Source of the DNA: Paraburkholderia sp. BL23I1N1
Lineage (GTDB): Bacteria; Pseudomonadota; Gammaproteobacteria; Burkholderiales; Burkholderiaceae
Reading direction: 5' to 3'
Assembly (NCBI RefSeq): GCF_003610295.1
Contig: NZ_RAPV01000002.1
Location: 1,116,001 to 1,180,000 of the forward strand
Length of the DNA stretch: 64,000 nucleotides
The translations under genes were made by a program, and so were the position numbers. Position 1 is the stretch's first letter, and each line of letters opens with the position of its first letter. Positions 15,837 to 24,250 of this stretch are shown piece after piece. A model generated the notes under the pieces. That model saw nothing but the letters and a program-made list of their open reading frames with translations. It did not search any database and was not told the DNA's origin.

Positions 15837-16754
15837 ATGGAAACGTCAGAACTCCCCGATCTGAAATTGCTGCAACTCTTCGACCTTCTTTACGATGTCC
15901 GCAGCGTCACGCGCGTGGCCGAGCAACTGGGGCAGAGTCAGCCAACCATCAGCATCTGGTTAGGTCGATTGCGTGAGCATCTGCGAGACCCGCTGTTCAT
16001 CCGCACGCCGGGCGGCATGGCGCCGACGCCGCAAGCCGATGCGCTAATCGGGCCGTGCCGTGAAATCCTCGAATCGCTGCGGCGCTTTGCTGCATGGGAA
16101 ATTGCGTTCGATCCTGCCACTGCGAAGCGGCGGTTCCGTATTTGTATGACTGATGCAAGCCATATCACGCTGCTTCCTCGCATGCTTGCGCATGTGCGCG
16201 CACAGGCGCCGGGTATACGCCTGGAAGCCGCGCGAATGGATGGCAATACCGAACGCGCGCTGGAATCCGGCGAGGCTGACCTTGCGATTGGCCACGCCCC
16301 CTGGCTTGGCGGTGGTATTTATCAGCAACAGCTATACATGCAGGATTGGGTCTGTCTATCGAATCGCGACCATCCGCGATTGCGCGCAAAACTCGGAATG
16401 AAGCACTACCGCGCAGAGGGACATGTCGCGATTACTGCGGGGACGGGCGCGCAATTGCTGGAGCAGGCGCTGGTGCGCGAACACATCGAGCGGGACGTGG
16501 TGCTGGAGTTGCCGGGGTTCCTTGGTCTTGGGGCAATCATCAAGAGCACCGACCTGATTGCCACGCTGCCGCGACACATTGGCGAGACGCTTGCCAGGGT
16601 GAACAATCTGGCAATCCATGCCTGCCCGGTTCCAGTGGAGAGCTTTGCCGTACGGCAGCACTGGCACGCGCGATATCACCAGGAAGCGGGAAATCGTTGG
16701 TTGCGGGGACTGGTGATGCAGTTGTTTGGCAGTTCGGGTGGATGGGGCGCCTAG
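15837..16754 (+). CDS. LysR-family transcriptional regulator
   Basis: A 305-residue regulator with the winged HTH at residues about 8-65 (LLQLFDLLYDVRSVTRVAEQLGQSQPTISIWLGRLRE, quoted in parts) and a periplasmic-binding-protein-like effector domain. The head (LPDLKLLQLFDLL) and the FIRTPGGMAPTPQA segment resemble the NahR/DntR/LinR branch, whose members sense aromatic acids. It is divergent from the PanE-VOC-MaoC-CoA-transferase-aroE-aroQ-crotonase-transporter operon and most likely activates it when a pathway compound is bound. Confidence 0.92.
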   Translation: METSELPDLKLLQLFDLLYDVRSVTRVAEQLGQSQPTISIWLGRLREHLRDPLFIRTPGGMAPTPQADALIGPCREILESLRRFAAWEIAFDPATAKRRFRICMTDASHITLLPRMLAHVRAQAPGIRLEAARMDGNTERALESGEADLAIGHAPWLGGGIYQQQLYMQDWVCLSNRDHPRLRAKLGMKHYRAEGHVAITAGTGAQLLEQALVREHIERDVVLELPGFLGLGAIIKSTDLIATLPRHIGETLARVNNLAIHACPVPVESFAVRQHWHARYHQEAGNRWLRGLVMQLFGSSGGWGA

Positions 16755-17110
16755 ACGGACGTCCACTCCAGTTTGGAAGCGGCCGTTCAGGCCGCGAAGG
16801 GTCGAACGGCAGAAGTGGGTCGAAATGAGCCCGACGTATCAGGCAGCACCCGGCCAGAAGCAGCCCCCCATCCCAACCGTTGCGCAACATTGGGACGTCG
16901 GTTAGATCGCGTATAACGGCCCTTCACCGGACACACCCAATGCCGGTGCCCAGACATGTTCACGCCGTAGACTGAAGAAGGAACAACCTGGTATTGCGCA
17001 TCGGACATAGATTTCGCGCGAAGAGGATTGGGACGCGTGCAAAGCGTGATTCCATGAACTCTTGAAGGAAAATGCAGTGGCAATGATTCAGGTTTCGCAT
17101 CAACAGGCAG
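16755..17110. other. Intergenic, no gene recognised
   Basis: This spacer lies between two convergent genes. The minus-strand frame at 16787-17083 lacks a ribosome site and family features. I saw no strong terminator hairpin. Confidence 0.4.
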
Positions 17111-17863
17111 TCAACCCTTTTTGGCCTGTGCCAGCCATTGGTCGAGACTGACGCGGCCGATCCGCGCGTCGCCAAGCGGCACGAGCGACTGTTCCTCGAC
17201 ACGGCCACCGTAGTACCGCGCTTCGCGATCCATCACCACCGGGCGTGGGTCGCCTACCGATTTCAGATAGCGCGTGACGATCTCCGCGAAGGGCGCGCGG
17301 TCCGGGCCGGCGATCTCGACCGTGCCGTTCAACGGCGCGGCGAGCGCGACTTGCGCGAGGTTCGCCGCGACGTCGTCCGCGGCGATCGGTTGAAACAGCC
17401 CGTCGCCGATGCGCACCGTGCCGCCGTCCGTGCCGAAATCCGCGATGCCGCCAATGAACTCCATGAACTGAGTCGCGCGCACGATCGTGTACGGCACGCC
17501 CGCCGCTTCGATTACCTCTTCCTGCGCGACCTTGGCAGTGAAATACGCGTTCTCCTCCGTGCGGTCGCAGCCGACGATTGATAGCGCGACGTGATGGCGC
17601 ACCCCTGCAGCCACTTCGGCCTTGCCGAGGTTGCGCGCCGAGGTGCGGAAGAAGTCGAGCACCGCCTGCGGCTCCCATGACGGCGCGTTCGTCACATCCA
17701 CTACGACGTCCGCGCCCGCCAGCGCACGGTTCAGGCCCTCGCCCGTCACAGCGTTCACACCGGTACGCGGAGACGCAGCAAGCGCCTCATGGCCCGCCTC
17801 GCTGAGCAGCTTGACCACACGTGAGCCGATCAGGCCGGAACCTCCAATCACGACGATCTTCAT
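17111..17863 (-). CDS. NmrA-like NAD(P)-binding SDR protein
   Basis: A 250-residue atypical short-chain dehydrogenase. It has the nucleotide loop VVIGGSGLIGSRVVKLL near the N-terminus, VDVTNAPSW at the end of the fourth strand, and the family segments AKVAQEEVIEAAGVPYTIVR and GDGLFQPIAADDVA. The YxxxK pair is replaced by FTAK, so redox catalysis is uncertain; NmrA-type proteins often act as redox sensors or unconventional reductases. The start at 17863 follows GGAGAATCTGCA. It is divergent from a MocR regulator at 18052, which probably controls it. Confidence 0.85.
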   Translation of the reverse strand: MKIVVIGGSGLIGSRVVKLLSEAGHEALAASPRTGVNAVTGEGLNRALAGADVVVDVTNAPSWEPQAVLDFFRTSARNLGKAEVAAGVRHHVALSIVGCDRTEENAYFTAKVAQEEVIEAAGVPYTIVRATQFMEFIGGIADFGTDGGTVRIGDGLFQPIAADDVAANLAQVALAAPLNGTVEIAGPDRAPFAEIVTRYLKSVGDPRPVVMDREARYYGGRVEEQSLVPLGDARIGRVSLDQWLAQAKKG

Positions 17864-18002
17864 TGCAGATTCTCCAGATGTAAGTAATTGAACGTGCGGT
17901 GCGCTGGCGGGTCTCGTATTGCGTGAAAGTGTTCGCCGCCGTCGCATCGCGAGAGACTATTGTGGAAGAATCATGTTCTAGCGAAAAGTGACAAGAATCG
18001 TC

Positions 18003-18026
18003 GAACCGACTAGTCCAAGTCGGTTC
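18003..18026. promoter_or_regulatory. Inverted repeat in MocR/NmrA divergent spacer
   Basis: GAACCGACT (18003-18011) and AGTCGGTTC (18018-18026) form a perfect 9-bp dyad with a 6-bp centre. It lies about 25 bp upstream of the MocR start and within 165 bp of the divergent NmrA-like gene. It is a candidate MocR operator. Confidence 0.5.
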
Positions 18027-18051
18027 CGTGCCGCTTGCCCGCGAGACTGCC

Positions 18052-19584
18052 ATGACCGTGCCGACTCTCTCATTGACCATCGAAATCGACCGGCAGCAGC
18101 AATTGCCGATCTATCTGCAGATCTGCGAGCGTTTCAGGACCGCGATCGCCGCGGGGCATTTACGGTCCGGCGATCGCGTGCCCGCGCTGCGCAGCCTCGC
18201 CACGCAACTGAACACGGCACGCGGCACGGTGGAGCTGGCCTACACGATCCTCGTCGACGAGGGTTACCTGCAAATGCGCGGTGCGGCAGGCACGTTCGTA
18301 TCGCCGTCGCTGCCGGCATCGGTGATGCACTCGTTGCGTGCGCAAGGTGTTCAGGACACACACGATAGCCAGAGCGCCGAAGGAACTGGCACGCCGGAGG
18401 CGCCTGGCGATTCGCGCGGCAGTCAACCGGCGCCGCCGCGTCGGTTGGCCATCGCGGTCGCCATGAGCGGCGAGCCGCGGCCGTTGCAACCAGGGCTGCC
18501 CGCGCTCGACGCGTTTCCAGGCAAGGTATGGAACCGGCTCGTTTCGCGTCGCGCGCGCAGCGGCGAACTTGCGATGTTCGCGTACCCCGACCCGGCCGGC
18601 TACCGGCCGCTGCGCGAACATATCGCCACCTACCTCGGGCTATCGCGCGGCGTGACCTGCCTGCCGGAACAGGTGTTCGTTACTGGTGGCTACCGTGCGA
18701 CGCTTGAACTCGTGTTGCGTAGTCTCGCCCGCCCGAACGATAGCGTGTGGTTCGAGGATCCCGGCTATTTGTTCGCGCGCGGTTTTCTAGCCGAGACCGG
18801 TGTGCAACTGGTGCCGGTGCCGGTGGACGGCGAGGGGATCAACGTCGAGCGCGGCAAGCTGCTGGATGCGCAGGCGCGCTTCGCACTGGTCACGCCGTCG
18901 CATCAGAGCCCACTCGGCCATACGTTGTCGCCCACAAGACGCATGGCGCTGCTGGACTGGGCAGAGAAAGCATCCAGTTGGATCATCGAAGACGACTACG
19001 ACAGCGAGTTTCGTTATCTGGGTCGGCCATTGCAGGCGTTGAAAAGCCTCGACAGGCGCGATCACGTGATCTATTGCGGCACGTTCAGCAAGGTGCTGTT
19101 TCCCGGTTTGCGGCTCGCCTATACGGTAGTGCCGGAGCGGGCCGTCGAGCGCGTGGGACGGGTGGCGCACAGCATGAATGCCGGTTCGCCGACGCTATTG
19201 CAGGCGACCGTGGCGGACTTCATTGAACTGGGGCATTTTGCGCGGCATCTGAAGCGGATGCGTGCGTTGTATAGCGAGCGGCGCACGCTGATCGTGCACG
19301 CGCTGGAGCAGGCGTTCGGCAAACGACTGGTTGTCGACTTGCCGGCAGGTGGAATCCAGTTCGCGGCGCAGTTTGCCGAAGGCCCCGATGACCCCGTCGA
19401 CGACGTCGCCGTCGCCGCGCGCGCGCGCGAGGCGGGGCTCGCGGTGCTGCCGCTTTCGATCTGGTACGCGAACGGCCACACGCGGCGCACGCCGCGCGGC
19501 CTCGTGATGGGCTTCGCGAATATCGCCGATGCGCGTGAAGCAGATCGTCTCGCACGAAAGTTGCGCATGTGTCTGGACAGGTGA
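18052..19584 (+). CDS. MocR/PdxR-type regulator (GntR HTH + aminotransferase fold)
   Basis: About 510 residues. An N-terminal GntR winged HTH (LPIYLQICERFRTAIAAGHL, RSGDRVPALRSLATQL) is linked to a class I aminotransferase-like domain that binds pyridoxal phosphate. The PLP lysine is in YCGTFSKVLFPGLRLAY, and the IIEDDYDSEFRY motif carries the cofactor-binding Asp. Such proteins are regulators, not aminotransferases. I use ATG 18052 (MTVPTLSLTIEID); a GTG at 18028 would add 8 residues and would start against the dyad. It is divergent from an NmrA-like gene, its probable target. Confidence 0.9.
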   Translation: MTVPTLSLTIEIDRQQQLPIYLQICERFRTAIAAGHLRSGDRVPALRSLATQLNTARGTVELAYTILVDEGYLQMRGAAGTFVSPSLPASVMHSLRAQGVQDTHDSQSAEGTGTPEAPGDSRGSQPAPPRRLAIAVAMSGEPRPLQPGLPALDAFPGKVWNRLVSRRARSGELAMFAYPDPAGYRPLREHIATYLGLSRGVTCLPEQVFVTGGYRATLELVLRSLARPNDSVWFEDPGYLFARGFLAETGVQLVPVPVDGEGINVERGKLLDAQARFALVTPSHQSPLGHTLSPTRRMALLDWAEKASSWIIEDDYDSEFRYLGRPLQALKSLDRRDHVIYCGTFSKVLFPGLRLAYTVVPERAVERVGRVAHSMNAGSPTLLQATVADFIELGHFARHLKRMRALYSERRTLIVHALEQAFGKRLVVDLPAGGIQFAAQFAEGPDDPVDDVAVAARAREAGLAVLPLSIWYANGHTRRTPRGLVMGFANIADAREADRLARKLRMCLDR

Positions 19585-19631
19585 TGCGCGGAAAATGTGT
19601 CCCGATCTCCAATCAGCACCACGCCTTCGCG

Positions 19632-19676
19632 CGACAGACGCCAGCTTCCGCATTCCGCTCAGTCTGGCGTCTGTCG
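19632..19676. repeat. 13-bp perfect inverted repeat
   Basis: CGACAGACGCCAG (19632-19644) and CTGGCGTCTGTCG (19664-19676) are exact reverse complements separated by 19 nt. They lie between the convergent MocR and carboxymuconolactone-decarboxylase-like genes. No long T-run follows, so it could be a weak bidirectional terminator or a structured RNA end. Confidence 0.6.
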
Positions 19677-19819
19677 TCAGCATTCTGAGCGTCTCCTTTG
19701 CCTCAAGAAGTGCCATCGATGTTGCTGCAACCTGACAGTCCGTTCCGGGTCGGTAGCTGCCTCTGGTACCCGCGCGGCCGAGGCCAGAGACCGGCTATTC
19801 CCGCCCCGGCCCCGGGACC

Positions 19820-20212
19820 TCAATCGAGTGGTAGCTGTATCCCAGACTCTGCGAATACCTCGCGTACGACGGACAATCCGTTCAGCGCCGCCGGAAATCC
19901 CGCGTAGACCGCCATCTGCATCACAACTTCCACCACCTCGCCTGGTTTGCAGCCGACGTGCAATGCGGCATGAACATGCACACGAAGCTGGGGTAGCGCA
20001 TTTCCAAGTGCGCATAGCGCTGCGACTGTTGCCAGTTCCCGTTCACGCAAGCCAAGCCCTTCCCGCGCGTAGATGTCGCCGAACGAGAACTCAACCACAT
20101 AGCGCGCAAAGTCCGGAAACGATTTTGCCAGCGCTTCGACCACCTGGATACCGGTCACGCCATCCACTGCAGCCAGCATCTTTGAGCCGCGCTCGTAACG
20201 TTCAGCGCTCAT
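19820..20212 (-). CDS. Carboxymuconolactone decarboxylase family protein
   Basis: A 130-residue all-helical protein of the CMD/AhpD superfamily. It shows the segments FSFGDIYAREGLGLRERELA (20 residues), VAALCALGNALPQLRVHVHA and GCKPGEVVEVVMQMAVYAGF. The family His is present (RVHVHAAL), but there is no CxxC pair, so it is of the decarboxylase type and not the AhpD peroxidase type. The real substrate may be another lactone or quinone. It is divergent from the LysR gene at 20362, across a 149-bp spacer, which suggests control by that regulator. Confidence 0.85.
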   Translation of the reverse strand: MSAERYERGSKMLAAVDGVTGIQVVEALAKSFPDFARYVVEFSFGDIYAREGLGLRERELATVAALCALGNALPQLRVHVHAALHVGCKPGEVVEVVMQMAVYAGFPAALNGLSVVREVFAESGIQLPLD

Positions 20213-20361
20213 TGGCCACCTCCTTTACGATCTCGCCGAACAATTCGGGCCAGGGCAGCATTGTGAGCAAGGTTCATGGTGTTCTCCAGAAATGTTGATG
20301 CGGCAACTGTAGAGCCAGTCCTCGACATGCGAAATGACCAAGTTCGTGATACCTTTTTGAT

Positions 20362-21276
20362 ATGTCTGATCACCTCGATTCCCGATCCCTTTTGCTCTTC
20401 CTTACCGTTGCGGATGCGCTGAGCTTCCGCCAGGCGGCCGAGACGCTGCACCTTTCTCAACCGCCATTGAGTCGGGCGATTCGAGAACTCGAGGAGCGGT
20501 TGGGAGCGCGGCTGTTCGACCGCAACACGATGGGCGTGACGCTCACCGCCGCTGGAGAAAAGCTGCTTCCCTATGCACGCAATATTGCGAAATTGCTTCG
20601 CGAGGCCGAAGCAGCGCTCACGACCCAAGGCTTACCGGCCAACCTTCGGTTAGGCCTAACCAGTGCCGTGGAACCGGCCTGGTTTCGCGGGCTGGCACAA
20701 CGAGTGCAAGCAACTCATCCCGGAACGGTCGTGTCGACCTTCTCCGATACATCACCGCGGCTCATTCGTCAGCTTCGCGCCGGCAAACTGGATGCAGCCT
20801 TCATAGCGCTGCCGACGGACGCGCATGGGCTGGATGTCCTGGAGCTCGACCGACTGCCGATGGTCGTGGCGATACCATCAACCCATCATCTGGCGAAGCG
20901 CAGAACAGTAGGTCTCGCGGACCTGGCACGTGAAAAGGTCTTCTGGTTCGAGCGGGCGCGACAGCCCGCGTTCTACGACCACTGCCAGGCGGTTTTCTCA
21001 CGCCATGGGTTCGCCCCGTCAAAACTGAGGGAGCCATCGGACCATCACGTTCTACTGGGTGACGTCGCGAACGGACGTGGTGTAGCCCTGCTGCCGAAAT
21101 CGTTCACCGCTTTGAAGCGGGCAGGCGTCGTCTACAGGTCGCTGGTCGAGGGCGAGGCACTATCGGTTGGCATCGGACTCGCGTCGCGCGCCGACCGGCC
21201 AGGCGTACGAGAAACACTGGCAGCAGCGGCAGAAGTGAACCACCCAAAGGTTTCAATGGCCTGTCGAATTGCTTGA
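20362..21276 (+). CDS. LysR-family transcriptional regulator
   Basis: A 304-residue regulator beginning MSDHLDSRSLLLFLTVADAL with the HTH FRQAAETLHLSQPPLSRAIRELEERLGARLF in the first 65 residues (quoted in two blocks in the sequence) and an effector domain with LRLGLTSAVEP and GRGVALLPKSFT. The head resembles the BenM/CatM-type LysR proteins that respond to aromatic catabolites. It is divergent from the CMD-family gene at 19820-20212; the spacer holds gttcgtgatacctttttga, where a T-N11-A box could be placed. Confidence 0.9.
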   Translation: MSDHLDSRSLLLFLTVADALSFRQAAETLHLSQPPLSRAIRELEERLGARLFDRNTMGVTLTAAGEKLLPYARNIAKLLREAEAALTTQGLPANLRLGLTSAVEPAWFRGLAQRVQATHPGTVVSTFSDTSPRLIRQLRAGKLDAAFIALPTDAHGLDVLELDRLPMVVAIPSTHHLAKRRTVGLADLAREKVFWFERARQPAFYDHCQAVFSRHGFAPSKLREPSDHHVLLGDVANGRGVALLPKSFTALKRAGVVYRSLVEGEALSVGIGLASRADRPGVRETLAAAAEVNHPKVSMACRIA

Positions 21277-21354
21277 CCTCTGTCGGCCAATTTCAGACGC
21301 TCGACATCTCCCCCAAGATCGTCAACAATCAATCGGACCGACACACTCCAGCCT

Positions 21355-21642
21355 ATGCACTGTCCCTACTGTTCCGCACAGCTCGTTGAAGCCACCGGGG
21401 GAGAGCTCCGATGCTCATTGGCGGGCTCATTATTTAGCATCTCCGTTCGGGAGCAATTCGAGACGCTCACGTTGAAGGCCCCCGCTTTATCCTACAATTT
21501 GACACGGTTCAATCTGGGTAGATGGTTTTGTCCTTGCTGCGGCAAGGCAACCAACAACGGAGTTTGCGCCAAATGCGGCCCGGTGATCACCAGTCGGCTA
21601 GCACGCCAACTGCTGGAATTGAATCCGCACGAGCGCAACTAA
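21355..21642 (+). CDS. Small zinc-ribbon hypothetical protein
   Basis: A 95-residue protein with an N-terminal CPYC (residues 3-6) and ELRC, then a C-terminal pair CPCCGKATNNGVCAKC. Two zinc-binding knuckles are likely. No enzymatic domain is seen. The middle part (LFSISVREQFETLTLKAPAL) could be an immunity-type or regulator fold, but I do not recognise it. It stands alone 78 bp after a LysR gene, in a slightly lower-GC context than its neighbours. The start ATG has a weak upstream site. Confidence 0.6.
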   Translation: MHCPYCSAQLVEATGGELRCSLAGSLFSISVREQFETLTLKAPALSYNLTRFNLGRWFCPCCGKATNNGVCAKCGPVITSRLARQLLELNPHERN

Positions 21643-21951
21643 ATCTCTCGACAAAAATGACGACAGACAGTTCGGACCGGCCTCGGCCATAAACAGTCTT
21701 TCGCAGTCGCATGGCGAATGTCTCCTGATAAGCGACAAGTCGCCATTTGGTAAAGCGACGGCGGCCTTCGATTCATCGGCCGAGCCAACTTCGTTTTCAC
21801 GCGCTTTGTACGGCGGCTTAGATTCAAATGGAGATTCTCGCGGACGACGCCTTCAGCTCGAGAAATCCGTCCCTGCACCTCGGGCTATCAGGATGGAAAC
21901 GCTGCGCGACCCGCAGTACGCAGGGACGATTTATCTCGGCGTACTCAACGC
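21643..21951. other. Intergenic, no gene recognised
   Basis: About 309 bp between the zinc-ribbon gene and the convergent ABC ATPase gene. I see no gene and no clear terminator. Confidence 0.4.
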
Positions 21952-22722
21952 TCAGGTCTCGATCAGATGAAGGAACTGCTTTGCGCGTGGACTGCAGCCC
22001 TCACCAAAGAAGGCTTGCGGTGTCGTGTCTTCGGCAACCACGCCGCCGTCCATGAAAACGACCCGATCCGCAACATCTCGCGCAAACCGCACTTCGTGAG
22101 TGACGATCAGCATCGTCATGCCCAGTTTTGCGACATCGCGCATTACGTTCAGGACATCCTCTCGTAGCGCTGGATCGAGAGCGGACGTGGGCTCGTCGAA
22201 GAGTATGACTTCCGGATCCATCGCGAGCGCACGCGCGATCGCTACGCGCTGCTTCTGGCCGCCGGACAGCCGTCCTGGATACTCGTTGGCTTTTGCCGCC
22301 AGGCCAACCTGTGTCAGCAGGTGCATTGCACGCTCCGATGCCTGCGCGCGGGGAACGCCCTTGACGCTAACCGGACCTTCCATCACGTTTTCCAGTGCTG
22401 TCCTGTGCGGAAACAGGTTGAACGACTGGAACACCATTGCCGTGCGCTGGCGGATTGCGCGGATCTTCTTTTGATGCTGGCGTGACGGTTTCGATGAACC
22501 GGTGCATTCGACATCAATGCCGCACACAGTCACGGTACCGGCATCCGGCATTTCGAGGAAATTCAGTGAGCGCAGCAGCGTGGTCTTGCCCGACCCGGAC
22601 GGCCCCATCACCACGACAACTTCGCCTGTCGATACGCTGAAGTCGACGCCGCGCAACACCTGGTTGTCGCCGAAGGCCTTCGAAAGCCCACGAACTTCGA
22701 TTGTCCTGCTATCCGTATTCAT
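21952..22722 (-). CDS. Polar amino-acid ABC transporter ATPase
   Basis: A 256-residue ATP-binding subunit. Walker A is MGPSGSGKTTLLRSLNF, the Q-loop is AMVFQSFNLFPH, the signature is GRLSGGQKQRVAIARAL, Walker B is EVILFDEPTSALDP and the switch His is in MLIVTHEVRF. This is the GlnQ/HisP type. The ATG overlaps the permease stop (ATGA). The longer frame up to 23025 is a shadow. It works with the permease and binding protein upstream, and with the cystathionine-lyase-like enzyme heading the operon, suggesting cystine or another sulfur amino acid as substrate. Confidence 0.93.
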   Translation of the reverse strand: MNTDSRTIEVRGLSKAFGDNQVLRGVDFSVSTGEVVVVMGPSGSGKTTLLRSLNFLEMPDAGTVTVCGIDVECTGSSKPSRQHQKKIRAIRQRTAMVFQSFNLFPHRTALENVMEGPVSVKGVPRAQASERAMHLLTQVGLAAKANEYPGRLSGGQKQRVAIARALAMDPEVILFDEPTSALDPALREDVLNVMRDVAKLGMTMLIVTHEVRFARDVADRVVFMDGGVVAEDTTPQAFFGEGCSPRAKQFLHLIET

Positions 22723-23369
22723 ACAAAACGCCTCGACAAGCGATTCTCGAGCACCGTCTGGACTATCGTGAGAATCTGGTTGATGCCCCAGTAGATGATG
22801 CCGACCATCAGGAACATTTCCATGTAGCGGAAGGTGGATGCGCCGACCTGGTCGGCCACGCGGGTCAGTTCCACCACCGTGATGGTCGAAGCGAGCGACG
22901 TATCTTTGATTAGTGCAATCAGGCGGCTGCCGACGGGCGGAATGGCGACGCGCAGACCCTGCGGGAGGATAACCCGCGACATGGCTTTCCAGTAACCCAT
23001 GCCCAGCGACATCGCAGCTTCCCACTGGCCCTTGTCCACTGCGTTGATGCCGGAACGGAAGTTCTCGCTCAGATACGCTGCCGAGAACAGCGTCAGCGCG
23101 AGGAGCGCGGCAGGAACCGGATCAAGTGTCAGACCGTACCGGGGCAAGCCGAAATAAATCAGTAGTATCTGCACGAGCAGCGGCGTGCCACGGAAGATGG
23201 AAACGTATGCGAATGCGAGCGCGCGCAGTACGCTCATGCTCGAGACACGGGCCAGCGCGACGAGCAACCCCAGCGTCGAGCCAAGCACGAACGACGTTAA
23301 GCCGAGAAAGATCGTCATCAGCACCGCGCTCCTCAACAGGGGCAGCGAGCGCATGAAAAGTTCGGTCAT
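22719..23369 (-). CDS. Polar amino-acid ABC transporter permease
   Basis: A 216-residue HisM/GlnP-type permease with about five membrane segments. The EAA-type coupling loop is GQWEAAMSLGMGYWKAMSRV, followed by ILPQGLRVAIPP. The start at 23369 (MTELFMRSLPLL) follows AAGGAGTAG. It is the only permease in the operon, so the membrane part is probably a homodimer. It sits 2 bp after the binding-protein gene. Confidence 0.92.
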   Translation of the reverse strand: MTELFMRSLPLLRSAVLMTIFLGLTSFVLGSTLGLLVALARVSSMSVLRALAFAYVSIFRGTPLLVQILLIYFGLPRYGLTLDPVPAALLALTLFSAAYLSENFRSGINAVDKGQWEAAMSLGMGYWKAMSRVILPQGLRVAIPPVGSRLIALIKDTSLASTITVVELTRVADQVGASTFRYMEMFLMVGIIYWGINQILTIVQTVLENRLSRRFV

Positions 23370-23371
23370 GA

Positions 23372-24211
23372 CTACTCCTTTTGCGCCTTGGCTTTGGCGA
23401 TCATGCCGGCCATATCGTAATCGCTTCCAACCCACTTCTTCGCAATGGCCTGAATCGTCCCGTCAGCCATCATTTCGGCGACCGCCTTATTGACTGCTGC
23501 GCGCAGGGCCGGTTGGCCTTTCACGATAGCCGGCGCTGACAGCTGATAGATCAAGGGGTCGCCCACTTCCTTCACGGGTAAGTGATTGACGTTGGCGTAC
23601 TTCATGCCGCCGAAGTGAGAAATAATTACCGCGTCGATCCGCCCACTGCCCAGATCGTTGAAGATGAGCGCCCCATTGTCGTAGGAACGGATATCGGAGT
23701 CTTTCAGGTGTGCTCGTGCCCATGTTTCATTGCTCGAGCCGGTGACCACGCCCACCCGCTTGCCTTTAAGCGTGTCTTTGCCCTTGATGTCCGTGTTGCC
23801 GGCAGGTACGAAAATACGGAAATCCTCCACGCCGTATGGATCGCCGAAATCAACCTGTTGCTCGCGTTCAGGTGTAGGCGTGAGATCGTTCATGACGAGG
23901 TCATACTTGCCCGTCTTTAACCCCTCCACAAAGTTCTTGAACGAATCGGCGACGAATACTACATTCGGCACGCCAATGCGCTTGCCGACTTCCTTTGCAA
24001 TCGCGACGTCATAGCCGACAGGAAGATTGCTTTCGTCAAGCATGCTCCACGGCGGACTGCTCTGAGTGTTGGCCACGCGCAGTGTGCCGCTCGCCTTCGC
24101 CTGCGCAAGCAGGTCTGCCGCTTGCACAGTAGCGGGAAAGCTGAACGCCGTGCAAAGTGCCACGAAACTCACTGCGGTGAGAGCGCGTCTCCATCCATTG
24201 ATTGTTTTCAT
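23372..24211 (-). CDS. Periplasmic amino-acid-binding protein (SBP family 3)
   Basis: A 279-residue extracytoplasmic solute receptor with a signal peptide (positive MKTINGWRRA, hydrophobic core, cleavage near VQAAD at about 31). The mature part begins LLAQAKASGTLRVANTQSSP, typical of family 3, and has the ligand motifs GYDVAIAKEVGKRIGV and KYDLVMNDLTPTPEREQQV. It delivers an amino acid, probably cystine or a related compound, to the downstream permease. It lies 39 bp after the cystathionine-lyase-like gene. Confidence 0.92.
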   Translation of the reverse strand: MKTINGWRRALTAVSFVALCTAFSFPATVQAADLLAQAKASGTLRVANTQSSPPWSMLDESNLPVGYDVAIAKEVGKRIGVPNVVFVADSFKNFVEGLKTGKYDLVMNDLTPTPEREQQVDFGDPYGVEDFRIFVPAGNTDIKGKDTLKGKRVGVVTGSSNETWARAHLKDSDIRSYDNGALIFNDLGSGRIDAVIISHFGGMKYANVNHLPVKEVGDPLIYQLSAPAIVKGQPALRAAVNKAVAEMMADGTIQAIAKKWVGSDYDMAGMIAKAKAQKE

Positions 24212-24250
24212 CTCGTACTCACTAATCCAGGTAAGTTGAACGGAAAAATA

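Noticed and set aside
16787..17083. 98-codon minus-strand ORF between LysR and NmrA-like genes
   Set aside because: No ribosome site or family features; composition typical of non-coding DNA in this GC range.
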